Shown here: piece after piece, positions 53,191 to 62,131 of the stretch
How positions within the stretch are numbered: the stretch's first letter is position 1
Layout: each line of letters begins with the position of its first letter
The notes under the pieces: generated by a model
The model's database searches: none
The model's input: only the letters and a program-made list of their open reading frames with translations
What the model was told of the DNA's origin: nothing
Assembly (NCBI GenBank): GCA_022577435.1
Contig: JAKOON010000019.1
Location: 1,735,759-1,799,758 of the forward strand
Length of the DNA stretch: 64,000 bases
Source of the DNA: Embiotoca jacksoni
Taxonomy: Eukaryota; Chordata; Actinopteri; Embiotocidae
Direction of reading: 5' to 3'
Translations under genes and position numbers: made by a program

Positions 53191-53389
53191 CCTGGAGAGG
53201 AGAGCAGAGAGAGAAAAGGACAGCATAGAGATCCAAGACATGAGCTGTCAATCACAGAGCAGAGACATGCAGCTCCAAAAGGAAGAATATAAATAATACA
53301 TAAATAAATGAGCCACAACTCCTGACAGAGATCAGAGATCAGAGATCATCAGCTGGTTGTCACCTCCTTCGTGCGGCGGACTGAATGTG

Positions 53390-53601
53390 CGGAATGTCCC
53401 TTTAAGTGATTCTCCTCCCACAGCTCCACAACATCCGCGTCCATCAGCGGCCACTTTCACATCAACAATGAGCGGCTCCGCCGATATCAGTGGAAATAAA
53501 CAAGCCGGTAACGGAACGCATGTCGTGAACATGCGTCGTGTTTAGGTCGGTTTCCGTGCAGCGGAGCAGCAACTGACGCGGGACAGCGCGCGCGTCCGCC
53601 G
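53390..53601 (+). promoter_or_regulatory. tmem39b: Probable tmem39b promoter and non-coding first exon
   Basis: CpG-dense block (about 53380-53830) ending its first part in a consensus donor, CCGCCG|GTGAGT at 53601/53602. This would splice to the exon carrying the tmem39b ATG at 55069. A 25-codon open frame (53468-53545) would be an upstream ORF in such a leader. The 5' edge is not defined. Confidence 0.5.
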
Positions 53602-53995
53602 GTGAGTCCGCGTGTCCCCGTCCGGCCTGCGCGCTCGGTTTGCGGCTAGTTAGCTGTTGAGACAGAGACACCCGAGTTTAGGCCGCGATCTCCATATTAA
53701 ACCGGGTCCACGCTGTTTTCGCCTTGCGCCTCATGTTTGGTGATGTAAACGTCTCTGGAGACGCGGTGACCCGGGAGGGAGCCTCCCGGTGCAGCTGCTC
53801 GGCCCGCGCGCAGCGACAGCTGCAAAAAACATGCACCGTATTATGGAAAGCTATTTGGAGCTAACGCAAACTGTTGGTGGTGAATGTTTCTGAGGGAGAC
53901 TTTCTGCACACCGTTTGTCTTTGGAGGTGTTTGGTACTGACGTTTGCAAATGTGTGTTTATGTTCAGCTTGTTTTTGCTCTTTTGCACCAATCAC

Positions 53996-53997
<2 letters not shown>

Positions 53998-54040
<43 letters not shown>
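53998..54040. repeat. (TTA)n microsatellite
   Basis: Pure TTA triplets; the poly-Ile frame is an artefact. Confidence 0.95.
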
Positions 54041-54117
54041 CTCAGTCTGATCCACTCATTGACCCAAGATATAATTCTCATAACTAACTAGCTGCCATAA
54101 ATTATACCATGTAGTAG

Positions 54118-54200
54118 ATAGACAGATCATTTATTAATCCCACGAGGGTACATTGTTTTGCAACAGCAGCAATATAAAAAGGTTCAGGGCAAAGCAATAA
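54118..54200. mobile_element. Possible short retroelement tail
   Basis: AGATAGACAGATCATTTATTAATCCC followed by a CAACAGCAGCAA block resembles the widespread fish repeat with a 'TTTATTAATCCC' consensus that marks ends of some retroelements. Recognition is by eye only. Confidence 0.35.
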
Positions 54201-54424
54201 ACATGACAATAAAAAATAGAGGTAGTAAAAATATATTAAATGTAAAAATGCACATTATATACAAGTAAAAATAGAATAATATTAAATTAAAGTGTAACGG
54301 TGTTATTGATGTAAAATTGTGGATTCAGACCTCAAATCTGAACATCCATATTAAGACTATAAGATTATAAAATCAGCCGACTATCACCTGAAGAATATAT
54401 CGAGGATTAGAGGACTTGTGTCTC

Positions 54425-54930
54425 GACAGGATCTGGAAAAACGTGTCCACGATGCATTAATGTCACGGTGTGTCCACGGGTGAAGAACACAGAATCCACT
54501 TTAAAACCCTGCTGTTGGTCTATAAAGCTCTGAATGGTTCTTTTCTGATCGGCCGCTTCCTTGAAGAACCGTCCCGACCCGGCGGGTCGTGTGCCGGTCC
54601 ACCTCCTGTTCCCAGAGTTCAGTTTTTCTGCTCCACATATCCGGAACAAACTCCCAGAAAGCTGCAGGTCTGCTGAGACTCTCAGATCCTCTAAATCAAG
54701 ACGGGAGACTTTTGTGTTTGCTGCCGTTCACTGAACCAGATTTTCAGGATGTCTTAAACTGCGCCGTAACTTTGATCCTATTTTTAGCTCGCTTAATGTT
54801 TTAATCACTTGTTCTTAATGGTTTTTAAATGTCCTTTTCTTTTGCTTTACGTTTTAATGGTTTTACGTGAAGCACTTTTAATTCCCTAATGTTGAAAAGC
54901 GCTCTACATCTGCTTGCCTCGCCGTACGGA
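54425..54930 (+). mobile_element. Decayed non-LTR retrotransposon 3' fragment
   Basis: The frame HFKTLLLVYKALNGS is the usual start of the C-terminal tail that follows reverse transcriptase in many fish LINEs; further on, pieces such as IRNKLPES and RRETF in shifted frames fit the same tail. The fragment ends in AAGCACTTTTAATTCC-TTGAAAAGCGCTCTAC, similar to the common LINE/SINE 3' end (AAGTGCTATA type). Frameshifts and stops break it; it cannot move on its own. It lies in the probable first intron of tmem39b. Confidence 0.7.
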
Positions 54931-55068
54931 CTGATTGAAATCATTTACACTCATTACATGCGACTAATTTGTTGGATATTGTGTATTTACGGCCTCCAAT
55001 AAACAGGGACAAAAAGCAGGAGAGAGATCAGTGAAGAACCTGCTTAGAGAAGTGATCTGTGGTCTGCG

Positions 55069-58000
55069 ATGGCCGGTGGAAGGAGAGGAGCCAATCGTAC
55101 AACGTACTGCAGACCTCCACTGAGCGGTGAACCGGGCTCGGTCAGTAATGGAAACCACACCACCAGTTCCCCCGTCACGGGGGTCCGATCCCGAACCAGG
55201 TCAGTCGGGCTCTGCTGCGCGATTCCCTGATCGCACCACGTAGTCTGCAGCCCGATGTTTCGCCTCCGGCGTCGGTTCTGTGGTGACGAAAACGCCTCAC
55301 GAGTGGTTCTGTGTGCAGGAACGGGTCGGGAACCTGCATGTCCAGCCCGCCGCTCGCCGCGCAGACCGTGGTTCCTCTGAAGCACTGTAAGATCCCCGAG
55401 TTGTCCGTGGATCGAAACGTGTTGTTCGAGCTTCACCTGTTCTTCTGCCACCTGATCGCCCTCTTTGTCCACTACGTCAACATCTATAAGACGGTGTGGT
55501 GGTACCCGCCGTCTCACCCGCCCTCACACACATCACTGGTGAGCGCCGATCATCACGTCCATTATAGTTTCAGCATTATAGATCGCTGTATTTCTGACCA
55601 AGATAAGTCCGTTTTATTTATAAATACCAGAATGAGACCTTCGGTTCGGATAAAGAACGATTCTCCGTAAAAACCCTTTAACAGGTAAACAAATGGACGA
55701 AACCTCAGAAGGAGCCACTGGGTGTCGTGTATCCATGAAACACCTCCACAGTCAATTTACAGGAAGTTGTAGCTTGATTGTAAACCGATATGAAGAATAG
55801 GATTTGAGGAGCTCGTTTTGTAATTTGCACATGTTGCTGATGGGATGTCAATATTATTCTTTCCAGAACTTTCATCTTATTGATTATAACATGCTGGTGT
55901 TCACAATCATCATCCTGGCCAGGAGGTTAATTGCAGCAATTGTTAAAGAGGTAAGGATTTTATTCTTTTTTTTTACTGCACTTTGTGTCTCTTGCGGATC
56001 TTTGATGGAGGTTCTGGGTTGAATAAAGATTTAATGTCAAAAGAGTATCGTTGAATTTGACTCTTTCTCCCTCGTCTCTCGTCCAGGCCTCCCAGAGTGG
56101 GAAGCTGTCCTTCCCTCACTCCATCTTTTTGGTGATGGCGCGGTTTGCGGTGTTAACGCTGACGGGCTGGAGTCTGTGCCGCTCCCTCATTTACCTCTTC
56201 AGAACCTACTCTGTCCTCAGCCTGCTCTTCCTCTGCTACCCGTAAGTTTCCAGGAAAAAACAAAGATGCTCGTATTCATACCGGCTGCATCGGACGAGGC
56301 GGTTGTTGTTGTTGTTGTTGTTGTTGTCTTCTAGTTTTCTCACCGTCGAGGTCTCCGTCCAGTCACGTGTCCAACATGAGCCTTCCTCCCTCTGATGAAA
56401 TAGTTTTCATGTTGTCTACACGCTCTGTTGGAGTTGGAAGTTTCTATTTTAAACTTTGTGTTTGTGCTTCCTGTCACCGATCAGTCACTAGTTTTGATTC
56501 GTTAAGACACCAAATGAGTCTGAAAACAAATGTGTGGTTTACCAAAGATGGTGCGTACCAAGATTTAAAGAACAAAAGTAAACATTGGCCTCTTGTTTGG
56601 TTCCTGTTACCTCCTGAACTTTTGATCAAAGTGCTTTGGGTTATGAAATATTTACAACTTAATGCAGTTTGAAACGGAGCTTGAATGATGAACCCTCCGT
56701 TTCCTGGACATTGTTTGGATGCTATTATCAACACTTCCTGCGTTTGCAGATGTTTCCAACGTGGATGTCTTTAGGAAACTGCTTAGCTAGCAGCTTACAA
56801 ACAGGAAGTTCAACATGAATACCATAAAAAGGACGACGTGTCATAGTTTCTGTAACAGCAGGGTTGTGAATTGATAAGAGAAAGACTCGGTAGAAGTGCC
56901 GTCTTTGCTTTCCACAGGTTTGGGATGTATATTCCGTTCTTCCGGCTGAACTGCGACTTCCGGCGAGCCGGTCCGTTCTCGCCCATCGCCAGCATCGGCT
57001 CCAAAGAGGTGGGCAGCGTGGGGCGGGGCAGGGACTACCTGACGGTGCTGAAGGAGACGTGGAAGCAGCACACCAGCCAGCTGTACGGCGTCCAGGCCAT
57101 GCCGACGCACGCCTGCTGCCTCTCGCCAGACCTCATCCGCAAGGAGGTGGAGTACCTGAAGATGGACTTTAACTGGAGGATGAAGGAGGTGCTGGTCAGC
57201 TCCATGCTCAGTGCTTACTATGTGGCGTTTGTGCCCGTCTGGTTTGTTAAGGTGAGAAACTCTTAATTGTAACTTTTGTTTGTTGTTTTTAGCTTTGATG
57301 TTGTTTAATGACTGCCGGTGTGATCTCCGTCAGAGCACCCAGTATGTGGACAAGCGCTGGTCTTGCGAGCTGTTCATCCTGGTGTCGGTCAGCACGTCGG
57401 TCATCCTCATGAGACACCTGCTGCCGCCTCGATACTGCGACCTGCTTCACAAAGCTGCAGCTCACCTGGGCTGCTGGCAGAAAGTGGACCCTTCGGTCTG
57501 CTCCAACGTCCTCCAGCACATGTGCGTCCCGCTCTTTGTTTATTCGCCGGGCTTAAGATCCGATCCGAGTCGTTTCGGTCAAATCTCACTCTGCTTCTTG
57601 TTTTTCCTTTTTGCACAGATGGACTGAAGAGTACATGTGGCCGCAGGGAGTCCTGGTAAAACATAATAAGAATGTGTATAAGGCCATGGGCCACTATAAT
57701 GTTGCAGTCCCATCAGATGTGTCCCATTATCGCTTTTATGTGAGTATCTTTAAATGAACCGACATGTTTCTTTTTCATGATATAATTGAACGAAGCGGAC
57801 GTCTTGACTGACGCCATTCTGTCCCGTTCCCGCTCCTAGTTTTTCTTCAACAAGCCTTTACGAATATTGAACATACTCATCATCCTGGAAGGTGCCATGA
57901 TATTCTACCAGCTGTACTCGCTCATATGCTCAGAGAAGTGGCATCAGACGATATCGCTGGCCCTGATTCTCTTCAGCAACTACTACGCCTTCTTCAAGCT

Positions 58001-58073
58001 CCTCAGAGACAGAATAGTCCTCGGGAAGGCCTACTCGTACTCCAACAGCTCGTCAGACCAGAAAGTTAGTTAG
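55069..58073 (+). CDS. tmem39b: Transmembrane protein 39B
   Basis: Multi-pass endoplasmic-reticulum membrane protein of the TMEM39 family; its precise biochemical role is not settled. Eight exons: 55069-55199, 55319-55538, 55867-55950, 56087-56241, 56918-57251, 57334-57521, 57619-57739 and 57840-58073, giving 488 aa (human 492). The first coding exon is only 44 codons (MAGGRRGANRTTYCRPPL...) and has the family's N-terminal pattern. The hydrophilic N-terminal ~55 residues are followed by SSPPLA-TVVPLKHCKIPEL, then segments FCHLIALFVHYVNIYKTVWW, FHLIDYNMLVFTIIILARR, LCRSLIYLFRTY, a central loop (THACCLSPDLIRKEVE), SSMLSAYYVAFVPVWFVK, FILVSVSTSVILMRHLLPP, and LRILNILIILEGAMIFYQLY to FSNYYAFFKLLRDR. 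About eight membrane segments. Poly(A) signal at 58188. Confidence 0.97.
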
Positions 58074-58187
58074 ACTTTAAGTCATTTCTGGTCACACTCA
58101 ACATTGGAACAAAACAAACATGCCTAAGAGCCCTGTATTTTTTCTACAGACTGCATTTTGTGTCACATTTTTGTTCTGATCTGCCAT

Positions 58188-58193
58188 AATAAA
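58188..58193 (+). terminator. tmem39b: Poly(A) signal of tmem39b
   Basis: AATAAA 115 nt after the stop, with another AATAAA overlapping just downstream. Confidence 0.7.
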
Positions 58194-58945
58194 AATAAAT
58201 ATTTTTGTATTACTTTAAAGATTGTTTTGGTTTTTCTTAAAATTTGTCCCAGATGAGTGTATAGCACCTAAAACTGCTGCATTCAATGACATCAATCAAA
58301 CTCCATTCATTCACTTTCTTATCTAAAAATTACTGTCTCTGACCCCTAAAAATACAGTTGCATGAAATAACACATCTGCGCTATGAATATTTGCTCCCGT
58401 TCGATGTGTGGAAGCATTTCAAGATGTCAGAGCTCACCTTCGTTTCTCTCCAGAAAAGCGATAGAAACCGATGCACTGTGTTTGGAGATTTGGAGATGGA
58501 GGAAGTCATTACTGCAGCATGTGCTGCCCTCAGACTGGACATCTACCTGCACTCTCATCGGAGCGGGATCTTTCTGGGCTCCGGGAGTCCAGCTGGATTT
58601 CGTTGGATTCATGCAACCGTACAGTGGAGAGAACCACAGAGCCAAAGACAGTATGACAACAGGCTGAACCGGCTGGGTTGTACTCGAGTCCACGTCACAG
58701 GGAAAGTTCATAATCTAAGAAGGGGATTTCCCCTCAGGTAATGAAAGGCACGAGGATTGTGAGGACAGATGGAGAACTTTGGCGCCACCGTGTGGCCTGT
58801 GTGTGTTGTATCCTCAGGTCCTGAGTGACTGAGGAACCAAACGCTCTCCGGTATAATAGAGCTCATACAGTCTGTGGGATATTTGCAAAGAGCTACCACG
58901 AGCTGAGGGGTACCTTCAGCTGCACACCGCATCCGGTAAACAGTG
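58194..58945. other. Spacer between tmem39b and ccdc28b
   Basis: Contains a 127-codon + frame (58358-58741) overlapped by a second + frame and a minus frame, none with a recognised product or clear splice partners. Otherwise nothing is seen. Confidence 0.5.
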
Positions 58946-59063
58946 CCCCCCCCCCCCGCCCCCTCCATGCACCCTCCTCCCCCCTCCCTGCACCCTCCTC
59001 CTCCCTCCTCCCCCCTCCTCCCCCCTCCCTGCACCCTCCTCCCCCCTCCTCCCCCCTCCCTCC
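58946..59063. repeat. CCCTCCTC / CCCTCCCTGCA tandem repeat at the ccdc28b promoter
   Basis: C-rich + strand, so the minus strand carries many GGG and GGAGG runs with quadruplex potential. It sits immediately upstream of the probable ccdc28b first exon. Confidence 0.9.
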
Positions 59064-59084
59064 TCCACTCCGGCATCCTACGGG

Positions 59085-59303
59085 GCGAACTGGCCCTTTA
59101 AGTGGGATAAAGACGAGGCAGCTCCGAGCGGAGCGCATCGCTGCCGCGCTTGGTTCCCTCCGTGTTTCGCACCGCGCCTGCAGGATCATTTAACATCACC
59201 GTGATTTTCAAAGGTCAATTCATGTGAAGGCACTTAAACGTTATTAAACCGGAGGAGGAGAAATGCGACCCGCCGGTTTGCTCTCCGGTGCGTAATTGAT
59301 TCG
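59085..59303 (+). promoter_or_regulatory. ccdc28b: Probable ccdc28b promoter and non-coding first exon
   Basis: CpG-rich block ending in a consensus donor, GATTCG|GTAAGT (59303/59304). Position and strand fit a leader exon for the ATG at 60360. The start is approximate. Confidence 0.5.
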
Positions 59304-60359
59304 GTAAGTCTTATTGTGACATCGTGGACGATAAATCTGTTTACACGTCTTCTGCTTGACTGGATTTAACCATACGGTGCAACAAACTGCTGCCCACATA
59401 TTGTTGTTGGTTCATAATATCTGCAGAGCAGACCCAGTGCCGGTGAGGGAGGCTTTCAGCGCATGAAGTTGCCGTTGTGTATGACTGTAGTGGCCATCTT
59501 TGGGTTGTGCTGAGGCCGGCGCGGAGCTGTGGAGATAACTTCCATCACAACACCGGTTTCATCTGTGAACAGCCGCTCTGTGCTTCACTGGGTTCGTGGC
59601 ATTCAAATCACTGGAAGACAGCAAAGGTCTCGTGAACCTCCTGAACCTTCGTGAAACTTGGTGTTTGTGTTTGTCTCGTGGATCAGGGAGACGCCAACAA
59701 CAACAACAACAACAACAATGCAGTGTTGACTTGTTCTTTAAGCCTTTTGTCTGGAAGTAATTGACATGATCTCTTCCGAGGGCTCCTGTTCTTCTGCTGA
59801 GTGCAACCACCAGCTGTCTGTGTATGTTTCAGTCATCTGTGATGGAAAAAACCAAAAACAAAACCTGCTGCAGTGAAACTTTTTTGAATTTCTAGATCAT
59901 CCATGTCTAAGAAATTGTTGGTTTGTCAACTGGAAAATTGACTCCAACAAGCGCAGCGTTGTCTTTCAGTTCACACATCATTTTCACTTTAAGGTTGGTC
60001 TAAAAATATCCTTCATGGTTCCTGTTTCACTCCCACCAGAGAACAGCATCCATTTCATAGCTTTCTTTTTGCAATTCAATTTACGATTTCACATTAGAGG
60101 TACGCTCTTCCTCACTGTCACTTTTTATTACATTTTTTTTCTGTGGCAGATATACTGCTGTGATTAGCAAGAGATGCTGTTAAACTAATGAAAGCATCCC
60201 TGAATGTGCAGAGTGGAGGATCCTGGGCTGCAGGGCTAATTTTGGCTCAGTCCTCCACAGACTTCCCACCTTTGTTGTTTCAGGACGTCCTGCTCACCAG
60301 CCAGGCTGTGCCTCTTTGTCCTGTTGAAAGAAAAGAAAAGAAAAAGAATAATAATAATA
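59304..60359 (+). other. ccdc28b: Probable 5' intron of ccdc28b
   Basis: No coding sequence is seen. Contains a (CAA)n repeat near 59696-59717. The acceptor before the ATG exon may be TTTGTTGTTTCAG near 60282. Confidence 0.45.
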
Positions 60360-61954
60360 ATGGAAGACAAACGCAAGAAGCGGAGCCCGAAGGTGTCTCT
60401 CCCCCAGCCGCCTCCTCCCCCCATCAACCCCCGCAAGCTCTCCGTCCTGCCTGCCAGCAAAAGTGCCACCTTCTCCCTCGGCCTGCCGCAGCCTCCCTCC
60501 CCGAAGAACAGAGGCAAGTTTAAGAGATCCATAGGAGCACCAGGACAGCCCAAGGAGGTGTTCGCAGCCGTCGTCGCTCCACCAAAGATCACCAGGTTGG
60601 TGTTCAACAGCAAGAAAGAGAAAGTGTGTGTAGGTTGTGGAGAATTGTCATTGATATTACAAAATGTTTTTGTCTGTCAGACCCCACAAAGAGAAGCCCC
60701 GGGCCCCCCAGCCAGCAGGGCCCAGCAAAGTCGTGCAGTCTTCCCCGCTGCAGCACTCCTTCCTCACAGATGTCTCGGATGTGAGAGAGATGGAGGGAGG
60801 CCTCCTCAACCTCCTCAACGACTTCCACTCAGGCAAACTGCAGGCTTTCGGTAAGACAAGCTCGACGTGTCGGGCCGGCGGGGGGGATTCTGTTACAGGC
60901 TGAAAATAAAAGCAGCTGAAAGGCGTCTTTGTTATGTGACTGAAATCGAATATCCGTGGTGCTATTTATTTTTTTTTTTTTACTGATGTACTTCCGTAGA
61001 AATACTTTTGACTTTGCTGCAATCACAAGAGATTACAAAACTGTGTGTCCCGGTCGACGTCCCACCGGTACGGTTTCATCTTGGTTTCCAGGTAAGGTGT
61101 GCTCCTTCGAGCAGCTGGAGCACGTGCGTGAGATGCAGGAGAAGCTGGCGCGGCTGCACTTCAGCCTGGACAGCCACGTGGAGGAGCTCTCGGAGGACCA
61201 GAGGAAGTGCGCCTCCGACCACAGCCTGGAGCACCTGCTGTGCAACGTAAGCAGGAATCGCAGTTAAGCGCGAGGTTCAGGAAGGTCAGAGGTCATCGGC
61301 CTGTGCACGTTGAAAGTTGAATGTAACCCGGCGCGAACAGTAACGTGCAGCGTCAGAGGGCCTTGAGAGAGTTTCTATTGTTGGTGTGGAGTGGCTCCTA
61401 GTGACCCACGCCCGGGGCTGGTATGCTCACTGCGGGGAAGTTGCAGTGCTATTTGTGAGGGAGGTGAGAAAAAGCCTTCATCTCATTGCAGATACTGCTG
61501 CCAGGAATACTTGCTCCCTGCAGATGGTCTGTGAAGAGACTTTCCTTCATTTGGATAAAGAGAGGAAGTTGATCATTTGCTTTTGTAAACACTTGACGGG
61601 AGTTTAATTCAAATATTGACCAGACACGCACACGCCGTTACGTAACAACGGCCACACGTCCAGATTAGAGTCCCGTTGTACCACGTCGCTTTCTATTTAT
61701 GCGCTGTCGTTTTGTTTTCAACACACCTCTCATCCATTTACTCATTTGTTTCTGCAGCTGGAGGAGCTCAGCACCTCCATGTATCCTTTCCGGGCTGAAT
61801 GGCTATTTATGGGAATCACCCCGCTCTCCGACAGCGGACTCTGGCCTTCAATGATCCGTGTTCAGTGTGCGTGTGAATCCTTAATGTGTCCGTGTTCAGA
61901 CAAAAGCTCCACTTGGCCGAGAACCAGGACCTGCCCAAGACATCTGGTCCCTGA
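60360..61954 (+). CDS. ccdc28b: Coiled-coil domain protein 28B
   Basis: Cilium-associated protein; in mammals it modifies Bardet-Biedl syndrome, binds BBS proteins and interacts with SIN1 of mTORC2. Five exons: 60360-60595, 60681-60850, 61092-61246, 61758-61780 (23-nt microexon) and 61900-61954, giving 212 aa (human 200). The Pro/Lys-rich N-terminus (MEDKRKKRSPK, QPPPPPINP, LGLPQPPSPK-KFKR) is followed by the family core LQHSFLTDVSDVREMEGGLL-NLLNDFHSGKLQAFGK, CSFEQLEHVREMQEKLARLHFSLD and the C-terminal coil LEELSTSIQKLHLAEN. The last two exons join at an Ile codon split by the intron; reading straight through exon 4 would give a wrong tail. The start codon follows an ATAATAATAATA run but has a strong context (A at -3, G at +4). 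Exon 3 starts with GTAAGG. Confidence 0.96.
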
Positions 61955-62072
61955 CGGAGCGAGGTGCGCGGGGACGGCGACCACACAACCCGTCTTCTCC
62001 CGACGTTTAACAAGTCCGGGTTGCCATGGCAACGATCCAGCTGCCTTAGTAACAGCATGGAAAGATCCCACA

Positions 62073-62131
62073 GGAGGAGGAGGGATGGGGAGGGATGGGG
62101 AGGGAGGAGGAGGGATGGGGGGTGGGGGGCG
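62073..62131 (+). repeat. ccdc28b: GGGAGGAGGAGGGATGGGG repeat, quadruplex-prone
   Basis: G-rich + strand sequence with at least eight runs of three or more G, 120-180 nt after the ccdc28b stop and before its poly(A) signal, so it would be in the mRNA. Confidence 0.85.

Noticed and set aside
52659..53292. Repetitive + frames of 87-129 aa (GGASVNRTR...) and a superficially CRISPR-like 37-bp repeat
   Set aside because: The 37-bp units are head-to-tail without spacers, and all three frames give the same cycle because 37 = 3n+1. Vertebrate minisatellite.
53861..54055. Poly-Ile minus frame
   Set aside because: Translation of a TTA microsatellite.
60324..60359. Upstream in-frame extension of ccdc28b (KEKKRKRIIII before the Met)
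   Set aside because: It would start at a TTG codon; the ATG at 60360 has a strong context and gives the family N-terminus MEDKRKKRSPK.
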